Shown: piece after piece, positions 40,900-49,017 of the stretch | How positions within the stretch are numbered: the first letter of the stretch is position 1 | Layout of the letters: the number at the start of each line of letters is the position of its first letter | DNA from: Candidatus Competibacter sp. | Lineage (GTDB): Bacteria > Pseudomonadota > Gammaproteobacteria > Competibacterales > Competibacteraceae | Direction of reading: 5' to 3' | Assembly: GCA_029624815.1 (NCBI GenBank) | Contig: JARSSH010000060.1 | Location: forward strand, 62,001 to 126,000 | DNA: 64,000 nt | Notes under the pieces: model-generated | Told to the model about the DNA's origin: nothing | What the model saw: only the letters and a program-made list of their open reading frames with translations | Database searches by the model: none | Made by a program: the position numbers and the translations under genes

Positions 40900-41802
40900 G
40901 TGCGCATCGCGATCGTCGGTTCCAAGGGGCAGGTGGGCTGGGAGTTGACCCGCCGCGCGCCCATGTTCGGCCATGAGGTGCTGGCCTGGGATCAGGACGA
41001 GCTGGATATCACCGATGCCACCGCCGTGGACCAGACGCTGACCGCCAGCGGCGCGGCCGTGGTCATCAACGCGGCGGCGTACACCGCCGTGGATCGGGCC
41101 GAGCAGGAGCCGGACTTGGCGTTCGCCGTCAACCGCGACGGCCCCGCGCATCTGGCCGTCGCCTGCGCCCGGCTGAACATTCCGTTGCTGCATATCTCCA
41201 CCGATTACGTATTCGACGGCCGCAAGACCAGCCCTTATGTCGAGGACGACCCTGCTTCGCCCTTGGGCGTGTACGGTCGCAGCAAGTGGGAAGGCGACGA
41301 GGCGGTGCGCCGCTTGCTGCCCCGGCATGTGATCCTGCGGGTGAGCTGGGTATTCGGGATTCAGGGCCACAATTTCGTCAAGACCATTCTGCGGCTGGCG
41401 CGGGAGCGTGAAGAGCTGCGAGTGGTGGCCGATCAGCGCGGCTGTCCGACCTATGCCGGCGACATCGCCGATACCTTGCTGATTCTGGCTGGGCGCGGCG
41501 CCGAGATGGATGCCAAGGCCATGTGGGATACCGGGGCCGGTTGGGGCACCTACCATTACTGCGGCGAACCGGCCACCACCTGGCACGGGTTCGCCAGCGC
41601 GATCATTGAGAAGGCGCGGGCCCGCGAGTCGCTGCCAGCGCGGACCGTGACCGCCATCGCTACCGCCGACTATCCAACCCCCGTTGCTCGGCCCGCCAAT
41701 TCGGTACTGGACTGCGCCCGGCTGGCCGCCGGGTTCGGCATCCGGCCGTGCTCGTGGCAGGAAGGATTGACCACCATGCTGTTTGCGCTGTATGCCAGTT
41801 GA
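40900..41802 (+). CDS. rfbD: dTDP-4-dehydrorhamnose reductase
   Basis: Last enzyme of dTDP-L-rhamnose synthesis, NAD(P)H-dependent. The GTG start gives 300 residues with the Rossmann loop GSKGQVGWEL, the INAAAYTAVDRAEQEP segment and the SDR catalytic pair Tyr-x3-Lys in YGRSKWEGDEAV. Its 3' end overlaps the gspE start by eleven bases, tying the sugar genes to the secretion operon. Confidence 0.96.
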   Translation: MRIAIVGSKGQVGWELTRRAPMFGHEVLAWDQDELDITDATAVDQTLTASGAAVVINAAAYTAVDRAEQEPDLAFAVNRDGPAHLAVACARLNIPLLHISTDYVFDGRKTSPYVEDDPASPLGVYGRSKWEGDEAVRRLLPRHVILRVSWVFGIQGHNFVKTILRLAREREELRVVADQRGCPTYAGDIADTLLILAGRGAEMDAKAMWDTGAGWGTYHYCGEPATTWHGFASAIIEKARARESLPARTVTAIATADYPTPVARPANSVLDCARLAAGFGIRPCSWQEGLTTMLFALYAS

Positions 41803-43489
41803 TCTGGGCGAATTGCTGGTCGCGCACCAGAAACTGGCCGATGCCGACCTGCAGCGCGCCCGGCGCGTGCAGGACGGCACCGGTGAGAATCTGGACTCGC
41901 TGCTGGTCAAGCTGGGTTTGGTGTCGGAGCGCGACCTGGCCGAAGCGCTATCCGCGCAATTGAATCTGCCGCTGGCGCAGCCCGCCGACTACCCCGACAC
42001 GCCGGCGACCAATGGCGGTGTGTCCGCGCGCTTTCTCAAGGAGTCTCGGGTCATCCCCTTGTTGGAAGACGAGAAGGGGTTGACGGTGGCGATGGCCAAT
42101 CCCACCGACGATTATGTGCTGGCGGCGTTGCGCTTGGCGACCGGTAAGGCCATCTTGCCGAGGGTGGCGATTCCGTCGGAGTGGGAAGCGGCTTTCGAAC
42201 GACTGTACGGCAGCGGTCGCTCGGCCATGGGCCAGATCGTCGATTCCATCGGGCTGGCCGACAACCTGACCGATGAGGAGCAAATCCAGCACCTTAAGGA
42301 TCTGGCCAGCGAGGCGCCGGTCATCCGGCTGGTCAACCTGATGACCGCCCGCGCGGTCGAGTCGCGTGCCTCCGATATTCATATCGAGCCCTTCGAGAAC
42401 CGGCTCAAGATCCGTTACCGGGTGGACGGGGTGCTGCGCGAGATGGAATCGCCGCCATCGCGGCTGTCGGCGGCGGTGATCTCGCGCATCAAAATCATGG
42501 CCAAGCTGAATATCGCCGAACGGCGTCTGCCGCAGGATGGGCGGATTCAACTGCGGGCGCAGGGCAAGGAAATCGACCTGCGCGTGTCCACCGTGCCGAC
42601 TCTATACGGCGAAAGCGTGGTGATGCGCATCCTTGACAAGGCCAGCGTGGTGCTGGATTTTGCCAAGCTGGGTTTTAGCGCGCGCACGCTTGATCGCTTC
42701 CTGGGCGTACTGCACCAGCCGCACGGCATCATCCTGGTCACCGGTCCCACCGGCAGCGGCAAGACCACCACCCTCTACACCGCCCTGCAGACCATCAATA
42801 CTCCGGAACGCAAGATCCTCACCGTCGAAGATCCGGTGGAGTATCAACTGGAAGGCGTCAACCAGATCCAGGTCAAGCCGCAAATCAACCTGACCTTCGC
42901 CAATGCCCTGCGCGCCATCGTCCGCCAGGATCCGGACGTCATCATGATCGGTGAAATGCGCGATGTGGAAACCGCCGGCATCGCCGTGCAATCGGCCCTG
43001 ACCGGCCACTTGGTGCTGTCCACCCTGCACACCAACGACGCCGCCGGCAGCATCACCCGGCTGCTCGACATGGGGGTGGAGGATTATCTGCTGACCTCGA
43101 CCATCAACGGCATTCTGGCCCAACGCCTGGTGCGGGTGCTCTGCACCCAGTGCCGCCAGCCGTATCCCGCCTTACCGGAACTGGCGGATGAATTGCGGCT
43201 GCACCGCTTTTCCGAGGGCCGCGACATCGCCTTATACAAGCCGGTCGGCTGCGAGCAATGCAACGGCGCCGGCTATCGCGGGCGGGCGGCGATCATGGAA
43301 TTCCTGGTGATGAGCGATCCGCTGCGTCGGATGGTGCTCAAGCACGTCGATGCCGGCGAGTTGCAGGCGGCGGCGCAAAAGGAGGGCATGGACACCATGT
43401 ACGAAGACGGGTTGCGCAAGGCGGTGGCGGGATTGACCACCATCGAGGAGGTGCTGCGGGTGACCAGCCAGCACGAGCAGGAGGCGTAG
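41792..43489 (+). CDS. gspE: Type II secretion system ATPase GspE
   Basis: Cytosolic hexameric ATPase that powers pseudopilus assembly in type II secretion. The ATG at 41792 gives 565 residues starting MPVDLGELLVAHQKL; a TTG at 41783 is possible. Walker A GPTGSGKTTTLYTAL begins near residue 317; the Asp and His boxes lie in IGEMRDVETAGIAVQSAL and TGHLVLSTLHTNDA; a zinc-binding Cys4 unit is made of CTQC and CEQC. The MshEN-type N-terminal domain is present. It overlaps rfbD by eleven bases. Confidence 0.95.
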   Translation: MPVDLGELLVAHQKLADADLQRARRVQDGTGENLDSLLVKLGLVSERDLAEALSAQLNLPLAQPADYPDTPATNGGVSARFLKESRVIPLLEDEKGLTVAMANPTDDYVLAALRLATGKAILPRVAIPSEWEAAFERLYGSGRSAMGQIVDSIGLADNLTDEEQIQHLKDLASEAPVIRLVNLMTARAVESRASDIHIEPFENRLKIRYRVDGVLREMESPPSRLSAAVISRIKIMAKLNIAERRLPQDGRIQLRAQGKEIDLRVSTVPTLYGESVVMRILDKASVVLDFAKLGFSARTLDRFLGVLHQPHGIILVTGPTGSGKTTTLYTALQTINTPERKILTVEDPVEYQLEGVNQIQVKPQINLTFANALRAIVRQDPDVIMIGEMRDVETAGIAVQSALTGHLVLSTLHTNDAAGSITRLLDMGVEDYLLTSTINGILAQRLVRVLCTQCRQPYPALPELADELRLHRFSEGRDIALYKPVGCEQCNGAGYRGRAAIMEFLVMSDPLRRMVLKHVDAGELQAAAQKEGMDTMYEDGLRKAVAGLTTIEEVLRVTSQHEQEA

Positions 43490-43491
43490 CC

Positions 43492-44712
43492 ATGCCCCGT
43501 TATCGCTATGAGGCGGTGGATGCCGCGGGCGAGGTGGTGCGCGATGAGTTGGAGGCGGCAACCTTGGACGCGGCGGTGGCGCGGTTGCGCGATCGGGGGC
43601 TGCTGCCGCTGACGGTGAACGAAGCCAAGAGCGGGTTCCTGCGCGGTGGTTTCGGTCAGCCGTTGTTCAGCAAGCGGCGGACATTATCCCGTAAGGCGAT
43701 CATGCTGCTGACCCAGCAACTGGCCAGCCTGTTGCACGCCGGTATGCCGCTGGATCGGGCGCTGACCATTCTCATCGGCGTGACCGAGGACGAGCAGGCC
43801 AAGCCCGTGCTGGAGCGGGTGCAGGAAAAAGTGCGCGGCGGTTCGTCCCTGGCCGACGCCCTGGAAGCGCAGGGCGTGTTTTCGCGTTTCTACCTGAACA
43901 TGGTCCGCGCCGGCGAGGCGGGTGGGGCGCTGGACGTGGTGCTGAAGCGTCTGACCGAGTTCCTGGAGCGAGCGCAGGCGCTGCGGGAGACGGTGGCTTC
44001 GGCGCTGATCTACCCGGTCATCCTGCTGTCGGTATCGGTGCTGTCGGTCATTATTCTGCTCGCGTTCGTGGTGCCGCAGTTTCAGCGCCTGTTCGCCGAC
44101 GCCGGCAAGGCGTTGCCGTTGGCGACTCAGATCGTCATCGCCGCTGGCGACGGGTTCCGCTATTACTGGTGGGTCGGGGCAATTTTGTTCGTGCTGCTGT
44201 CGGCGGTCGCGCGTCGGCAATTGAGCCAGCCGGAGAGCCGCGCTCGCTGGGATGAGCGGTTTCTACGGCTGCCGCTGTTTGGCGATCTGATCGCCAAGGT
44301 GGAGACCGCGCGGCTGTCGCGGACCCTGGGAACCCTGCTCGGCAACGGTGTCTCGATGTTGAACGCCCTGACCATCGTCCGCGAGACCTTGAGCAATCAG
44401 GTGCTGGCGGGTGCGTTGGGCGAGGTGGCCGAGCATGTCAAGACCGGCCGGGGGCTGGCCGATCCGCTGCTGGAGGCGGGTCGTTTCCCCAAGCTGGCGG
44501 TGCAGATGATCCGGGTCGGCGAGGAAACCGGCCAGTTGCAGGAGATGCTGTTGCAAGTGGCCGATGCCTACGATGGCGAGGTGCAGACCGCCGTCAAGCG
44601 GTTGCTGACCCTGCTGGAGCCGGCGCTGATTCTCGGCCTGGGCGCGATCATCGCCGGCATCATCATGTCCATCCTGGTCGCGATCCTCAGTTTGAACGAG
44701 CTGGCTTTTTGA
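43492..44712 (+). CDS. gspF: Type II secretion system inner-membrane protein GspF
   Basis: Platform protein of the inner-membrane complex. The ATG at 43492, two bases after the gspE stop, gives 406 residues starting MPRYRYEAVDAAGEVV; the frame is open upstream within gspE but without family similarity. Two T2SSF domains are recognised by LTQQLASLLHAGMPLDRAL and LSRTLGTLLGNGVSMLNALTI. Three hydrophobic helices are present, the last at the C-terminus. The normal next gene gspG is displaced by a 1.4-kb insert. Confidence 0.95.
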   Translation: MPRYRYEAVDAAGEVVRDELEAATLDAAVARLRDRGLLPLTVNEAKSGFLRGGFGQPLFSKRRTLSRKAIMLLTQQLASLLHAGMPLDRALTILIGVTEDEQAKPVLERVQEKVRGGSSLADALEAQGVFSRFYLNMVRAGEAGGALDVVLKRLTEFLERAQALRETVASALIYPVILLSVSVLSVIILLAFVVPQFQRLFADAGKALPLATQIVIAAGDGFRYYWWVGAILFVLLSAVARRQLSQPESRARWDERFLRLPLFGDLIAKVETARLSRTLGTLLGNGVSMLNALTIVRETLSNQVLAGALGEVAEHVKTGRGLADPLLEAGRFPKLAVQMIRVGEETGQLQEMLLQVADAYDGEVQTAVKRLLTLLEPALILGLGAIIAGIIMSILVAILSLNELAF

Positions 44713-44729
44713 ACCCGATTTATCCCTTG

Positions 44730-44736
44730 GTTAGGC
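44730..44736 (+). repeat. Integron core site (GTTRRRY), left edge of the inserted cassette
   Basis: GTTAGGC at 44730-44736 matches the consensus GTTRRRY exactly. It sits 18 bases after the gspF stop, where base composition changes abruptly. In an integron cassette the crossover falls between G and TT, so the foreign DNA would begin at 44731. Confidence 0.7.
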
Positions 44737-44762
44737 GTATGGAACAAGATAGGAAAAACCTC

Positions 44763-45134
44763 ATGAGCCAACGAGTTTTCAGGTCTTTTAATGAGCCTAA
44801 GAGAGATGGGCTTTCGTGGGATGAACGTTGGAAGGGCAATGACAGAGGATTGATTGCTTGCTGGGAAGTTGGGAGAGAAATACGAGAGAAAGAGCCAGAA
44901 ATTGCTAGGCGGGCCGAAAATGGGGAATTACCTGTATTGGGTTGGAAAGGTGGCGTAGAAAACAAGACCAAGAAAGGCGAAAAGTACGGAACGCTATTTT
45001 ACCTAGCGCAATGGCAGGGGCTAAGGGGTGAAGATTTAGACATAGATCTATCGCAAGAGCCAGAGCTTACCTGTTCTAAAACTGGTATGCGGGTTATCTA
45101 TACCGGTGACCTTAAGAAGTATGGTAATGCTTGA
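44763..45134 (+). CDS. Unknown protein, first ORF of the cassette
   Basis: A soluble, charged protein of about 123 residues that I do not recognise. It begins MSQRVFRSFNEPKRDGLSWD and contains a Lys/Glu-rich middle and a YLAQWQGLRGEDLDIDLS segment; no signal peptide or membrane segment. The ATG at 44763 has AGGA eight bases upstream; ATG 44739, only three bases after the core site, would give 131 residues and is the position cassette ORFs often use. Codon use and composition are AT-richer than in the gsp genes. The second cassette ORF starts nine bases after its stop. Confidence 0.72.
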   Translation: MSQRVFRSFNEPKRDGLSWDERWKGNDRGLIACWEVGREIREKEPEIARRAENGELPVLGWKGGVENKTKKGEKYGTLFYLAQWQGLRGEDLDIDLSQEPELTCSKTGMRVIYTGDLKKYGNA

Positions 45135-45143
45135 GGCAACAAA

Positions 45144-46034
45144 ATGGACTTCGTAGCCATTGATGTTGAAACTGCAAACGCAGATATGGCTTCAATCTGC
45201 CAGATTGGGGTGGCAAAATATATTAGTGGAGAATTGGCCGAAGAATGGTCGTCACTAGTCGATCCCAAAGATTATTTTGATTCCATCAACATAACTATAC
45301 ACGGGATTACGGAAGAGGATGTAGTTGGAAAGCCAACATTTCCTGAGTTAGTTGGTCAATTGGGCAGTTTCTTAAATGGCTCAGTTTCCGTCAGTCATAC
45401 TCACTTTGACCGAGTCTCCATTAGCCGTGCTTTAACAAAATATGGGCTGTCCGATTTTGATACTACTTGGCTAGATTCCGCCTTGGTAGCACGTAGAGCG
45501 TGGCAAGAATTTGCACGGAGTGGCTATGGCCTTGCCAATGTATGCAACAAAATTGGGCATGAGTTTAAACATCATGATGCACTTGAAGATGCCAAAGCAT
45601 CTGGCCGCGTACTTCTAGCAGCTATAGAGAAAACCGGGCTAGACGTTGATGCTTGGTTGAAACGCATAAAAAAACCGATTGACCCAGCAAGTATATCAAG
45701 CGGAGCAGCTATAAAAAGAGCGGCTATAAAAAGGGATGGAAATCCTGAAGGTGAGTTGTATGGAGAAGTAATCGTGTTTACAGGTTCTTTGGAAATACCC
45801 CGTAAAGAAGCTGCTGACCTAGCTGCAAGTATCGGTTGCATGGTGGCAGAAAGTGTTACAAAGAAAACCACAATGTTGGTCGTCGGAGACCAAGATATTT
45901 CCAGATTGGCAGGGAAAGAAAAAAGCTCCAAGCATCTAAAGGCAGAACAATTTATACAGAAAGGCCAAAATATACGAATAATTAAAGAAAGTGATTTTAA
46001 GGAGTTAGTAAGGTATGCGGAGATATACGCCTAA
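45144..46034 (+). CDS. DnaQ-like 3'-5' exonuclease with C-terminal BRCT domain
   Basis: The 296-residue protein joins two recognisable parts. Residues 1-165 are a DEDDh exonuclease: FVAIDVETANADMASICQIG gives the first Asp and Glu, FLNGSVSVSHTHFD the second Asp, and HHDALEDAKASGRV the final His and Asp. Residues 205-296 look like a BRCT domain (ELYGEVIVFTGSLEIPRKEA, then KKTTMLVVGD), as in DNA ligase. The usual role would be trimming DNA or RNA ends in repair, but the substrate is unknown. The stop codon lies inside GCCTAAC (46029-46035), and an attC-like element follows. Confidence 0.85.
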   Translation: MDFVAIDVETANADMASICQIGVAKYISGELAEEWSSLVDPKDYFDSINITIHGITEEDVVGKPTFPELVGQLGSFLNGSVSVSHTHFDRVSISRALTKYGLSDFDTTWLDSALVARRAWQEFARSGYGLANVCNKIGHEFKHHDALEDAKASGRVLLAAIEKTGLDVDAWLKRIKKPIDPASISSGAAIKRAAIKRDGNPEGELYGEVIVFTGSLEIPRKEAADLAASIGCMVAESVTKKTTMLVVGDQDISRLAGKEKSSKHLKAEQFIQKGQNIRIIKESDFKELVRYAEIYA

Positions 46035-46095
46035 CAATGAAATAGGGGATAAACCATGTTTTTTCAGAGAAAAAAGCCGAGATTGATTCCGATAG

Positions 46096-46147
46096 TCCTA
46101 ACCAACGCATGCAGCCGACGCGCTACGCGCGCGGCTGATGCTGAGCG
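46096..46147 (+). repeat. attC-like recombination site (right end of cassette)
   Basis: An imperfect palindrome of about 52 bases. The left arm starts TCCTAAC (46096-46102), near-complementary to the GTTAGGC found at the left edge of the insert. The inner arms GCATGCAGCCGACGCGC (46108-46124) and GCGCGCGGCTGATGC pair except for unpaired G and A bases, the extrahelical-base pattern known from attC sites. It ends at G46147, the expected crossover base. Confidence 0.68.
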
Positions 46148-46160
46148 ATATTGTGATTCG

Positions 46161-46595
46161 ATGAAACGTCAAGACAATCTTTTTCTCTCGCGTGGCTTTA
46201 CCCTGATCGAACTGCTGGTGGTGTTGGTCATTCTCGGCCTGCTGGCCGGACTGGTCGGACCGCAGGTCATGAAGTATCTGGGCGGCGCCAACACCAAGAC
46301 CGCCAAGTTGCAAATCGAGGACTTTAGCACCGCGCTGGATGCATTCCGTCTGGATATGGGGCGCTATCCCACCACCGCCGAAGGCTTGCAGGCGCTGGTC
46401 GCGCAACCGGCGGGCGCGACCCGCTGGAACGGCCCCTATTTACGTAAGAACCTCGTCCCCAAGGATCCTTGGGGTAACGACTATCACTATCGCTCGCCCG
46501 GCCAGCACGGCGGGGCCTTCGATGTATATGCGCTGGGAGCCGATAACGCCGAGGGCGGCGATGGCGAAAATCAGGATGTGGTGAGCTGGCAGTAA
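46161..46595 (+). CDS. gspG: Type II secretion system major pseudopilin GspG
   Basis: Main subunit of the pseudopilus. The ATG at 46161 gives 144 residues; the prepilin peptidase site is SRG|FTLIELLVVLVI with the Glu at position 5 of the mature protein. The calcium-site region KDPWGNDYHYRSPGQHGG and C-terminal GADNAEGGDGENQDVVSW are typical of GspG. The cassette's attC-like element ends 13 bases before the start codon, so translation signals in that gap are short and no strong ribosome site is seen. Confidence 0.96.
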   Translation: MKRQDNLFLSRGFTLIELLVVLVILGLLAGLVGPQVMKYLGGANTKTAKLQIEDFSTALDAFRLDMGRYPTTAEGLQALVAQPAGATRWNGPYLRKNLVPKDPWGNDYHYRSPGQHGGAFDVYALGADNAEGGDGENQDVVSWQ

Positions 46596-46617
46596 GCGGC
46601 TCGAACGCGGCGACGAT

Positions 46618-47082
46618 ATGAGGGTACGGGCCGAGCAGCACGGGTTCACCCTGCTGGAAATTCTGATCGTGCTGGTGATCGGCGTGTTGCTGGTGGCGCT
46701 GGCGCCGCCGCTGCTCTCGGGTATGAGCGGCGCCACCGAGCTGCGCGGCGCGGCGCGGCAACTGGCGGCCGGTCTGCGCAACGCCCGCAACGAAGCGGTT
46801 GCCCGCCAACAGGAGGCGGTGTTGACCCTCGATCTGGAGCGGCGCCGTTTTGGCGTGACCGGCGACCCGCGCGAGATCGCGCTGCCGGAAGGAGTAATGC
46901 TCAAGTTGCACACCGCTCAGTCGGAGTTGCTTGACGGCAACACCGGCAGTATCCGTTTTTTTTCGGACGGGGGCTCCACCGGGGGCTCCATCACCGTCAG
47001 TGGTCCGAAACTGGCTTATCGCATCAATGTGGACTGGCTGACCGGCGCCGTCGCCATCGTCGAGCAGGACGCGCGACCGTGA
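46618..47082 (+). CDS. gspH: Type II secretion system minor pseudopilin GspH
   Basis: Minor pseudopilin, probably part of the pseudopilus tip. The 154-residue protein has the class III leader and N-methylation motif QHG|FTLLEILIVLVIG and a GspH-like beta-rich C-terminal domain (VTLDLERRRFGVTG in outline, with RFFSDGGSTGGSI). It overlaps gspI by four bases. Confidence 0.92.
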   Translation: MRVRAEQHGFTLLEILIVLVIGVLLVALAPPLLSGMSGATELRGAARQLAAGLRNARNEAVARQQEAVLTLDLERRRFGVTGDPREIALPEGVMLKLHTAQSELLDGNTGSIRFFSDGGSTGGSITVSGPKLAYRINVDWLTGAVAIVEQDARP

Positions 47083-47486
47083 GTCGGCGGCAGAGCGGCT
47101 TTTCGCTGCTGGAGGTGCTGGTGGCCTTTGCGATTCTTTCGGTTTCTCTGGGCGTGTTGTTGCAAATCTTCGCCACCGGGCTGCGCAACGCCGGCGTTTC
47201 CGAAGACTACACCCGGGCAACCCTGTACGCCGAATCGATCCTGGCCGCGATCGGTCGGGAAGCGCCTTTGACCGAGGGCGTGCGCGATGGACCAATCAAC
47301 GACCAATTTTCTTGGCGCGGCACGGTCGACGCCTACGCCGAGAATATGCCGGACCCGGAGAAAACCCGGGTTCGGGCCTACCGGGTTCGAGTCGAGGTGT
47401 TCTGGCAAGGTCTGCTGCAAACGCGTTCGGTTGCGCTGGAAACCTTGCGGCTGGCGCCGCTCGAACCACCGGATGGGCGCCGATGA
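47079..47486 (+). CDS. gspI: Type II secretion system minor pseudopilin GspI
   Basis: Minor pseudopilin that with GspJ and GspK forms the tip complex. The GTG start gives 135 residues with the cleavage site QSG|FSLLEVLVAFAIL and the typical ARTRNLALYAES-like region, here TRATLYAESILAAIG. GTGA overlap with gspH and ATGA overlap with gspJ show tight coupling. Confidence 0.93.
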   Translation: MSRRQSGFSLLEVLVAFAILSVSLGVLLQIFATGLRNAGVSEDYTRATLYAESILAAIGREAPLTEGVRDGPINDQFSWRGTVDAYAENMPDPEKTRVRAYRVRVEVFWQGLLQTRSVALETLRLAPLEPPDGRR

Positions 47487-48106
47487 AGGCGGCATTGCGT
47501 GGCGCGGACCGACGGCAGAGCGGATTCACTTTGCTGGAACTGTTGGTCGCCATCACCCTGATGGGTTTGGTGTTGGTGGTGCTGTACAGCGGCCTGCGGC
47601 TGGGATTGAACGGCTGGGACAGCGGCGAGCGGCGTGCCGAGGCCACCAACCGGCTACGGTCGGTGCAGGAATTCCTGCGCCGCCAACTGGCGCAATCGAT
47701 GACCGTTTACGAGATCAACAACGAGCGATGGGAACGGTTCGCGGTCTTCAGCGGCCGGGCGGAGGAAATCGAATTCGTGGCGCCGATGCCCGCCCGCCTG
47801 GGTCGAGGCGGGCTGTACCGGATGCGGATCGGTATGGCGGACGGCCAGTTGCGACTGCGTTGGCGCCCGTACCTGCCGGGCGATCCGGCCGCTGGCGAAG
47901 AAAAGGAAACCGTTTTGCTGGATGGGGTGTCCGCCATGGAATGGGCGTATTTCGGCCCGGAACGGGACGGCGATCAGGAGCCGTCGCGTTGGCGTGCCGA
48001 TTGGGTCAGCGTCGCGCGGCGGCCACTGCTGGTGCGGCTGAATTTGACGCTGCGGAGTGAATCCTGGCCTGACTTGGTCGTCGCGCTGGCCGAGGGGCCG
48101 CGCTAA
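47483..48106 (+). CDS. gspJ: Type II secretion system minor pseudopilin GspJ
   Basis: Minor pseudopilin of the tip complex. The ATG at 47483 gives 207 residues with the cleavage site QSG|FTLLELLVAITLMGL; the frame is open upstream inside gspI without family similarity. The C-terminal half is a long beta-rich domain as in GspJ. It overlaps both gspI (four bases) and gspK (one base, TAATG). Confidence 0.93.
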   Translation: MKAALRGADRRQSGFTLLELLVAITLMGLVLVVLYSGLRLGLNGWDSGERRAEATNRLRSVQEFLRRQLAQSMTVYEINNERWERFAVFSGRAEEIEFVAPMPARLGRGGLYRMRIGMADGQLRLRWRPYLPGDPAAGEEKETVLLDGVSAMEWAYFGPERDGDQEPSRWRADWVSVARRPLLVRLNLTLRSESWPDLVVALAEGPR

Positions 48107-49017
48107 TGCTTGCCGGTCGCGGAGGGTGCGTCGGGCGGTTCGACGCCTGCGAAAGCGGCATGGTGCTGGTCATCGTGCTGTGGATCATGGCCCTTTTAGC
48201 GGTGATGGCCGGCAGTTTCGCCTATTCCATGCGGATCGAAACCCGCTTGGCGACCGACACGGTCGAGCGCGCGCAAGCCCGGGCTTTGGCCGAGGCGGGC
48301 GTTGCCTATGCGCTGGCCTGGCAATTGGATCCGGAGGCGCAAAAACAATGGCCGCCGAACGGTGATTTACGAGAGTGGTCCTTTGGGGGCGGCCGGCTGC
48401 GAATCCAGGTGGTGGATGCTGGCGGTCTGGTAAATCTCAACACGGCCAACACCGAGTTGCTCAAGGCCCTGCTGGCTTCGGCCGGTGTCGATGCCCAGGA
48501 TCAGGATCGCTTGGCGGATGCCATCCAGGACTGGCGTGATCCGGACGACCAGTCGCTGCCGCACGGCGCCGAAGGCGGCGACTATCGTTCCGCTGGCCGG
48601 CCCGGACCCAAGAATGCGCCGTTTGAGAGTATCGAGGAATTGGGGGAGGTGTTGGGGGTGACCCAGGCGATCTACGAACGGATCGCCGATGTGGAAACGG
48701 TTTTTTCCTACCACTCCGGCGTGAATCCGGAATTGGCGCCCGCCCGGCTGCTGCAAGCCCTGGGTTTGGACGAGCGGACCGTGGCCGATTATCTGAGGAC
48801 GCGCACCAGTGCCGCCGTCGATGGATTGCCCGCGCCACCGTTGCAATTTGGCGACGATCAATCCTTTTTTTCTCCGAGTCGTGCGAGTGTTTATCATATT
48901 GCCGTGACGGCCGAGACGCAGACCGGAACGCCAGTGATCATAAAAGCCGTTATCGATGGGCGGGAAGTGGCCACCGGGCAGAACCCGCGGGTGTTGGCGT
49001 GGCGCGTGGGGCGTTGA
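48106..49017 (+). CDS. gspK: Type II secretion system minor pseudopilin GspK
   Basis: Largest minor pseudopilin, capping the pseudopilus. The 303-residue protein has a hydrophobic helix GMVLVIVLWIMALLAVMAGS near residues 18-38; the peptidase site is SG|MVLVIVLW, without the usual position-5 Glu, as is normal for GspK. The DLNTAN-type stretch GGLVNLNTANTELLKALL and the alpha domain after it identify the family. A 152-base AT-rich gap then breaks the operon before gspL. Confidence 0.93.
   Translation: MLAGRGGCVGRFDACESGMVLVIVLWIMALLAVMAGSFAYSMRIETRLATDTVERAQARALAEAGVAYALAWQLDPEAQKQWPPNGDLREWSFGGGRLRIQVVDAGGLVNLNTANTELLKALLASAGVDAQDQDRLADAIQDWRDPDDQSLPHGAEGGDYRSAGRPGPKNAPFESIEELGEVLGVTQAIYERIADVETVFSYHSGVNPELAPARLLQALGLDERTVADYLRTRTSAAVDGLPAPPLQFGDDQSFFSPSRASVYHIAVTAETQTGTPVIIKAVIDGREVATGQNPRVLAWRVGR

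Larger units (their letters stand above)
44731..46147 (+). mobile_element. Integron-type gene cassette inserted between gspF and gspG
   Basis: A 1417-base insert with two co-directional ORFs and no integrase. The left edge is a perfect core (GTTAGGC), the right edge an attC-like palindrome. Counted lines inside are about 40-45% GC, against about 58% in gspF. Deleting 44731-46147 joins the G at 44730 to ATAT at 46148, a match to the secondary-site pattern GWTMW, and leaves a 31-base gspF-gspG spacer. Known biology: integron integrases can insert cassettes at secondary sites. That this happened here is an inference from the edges. Confidence 0.68.
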
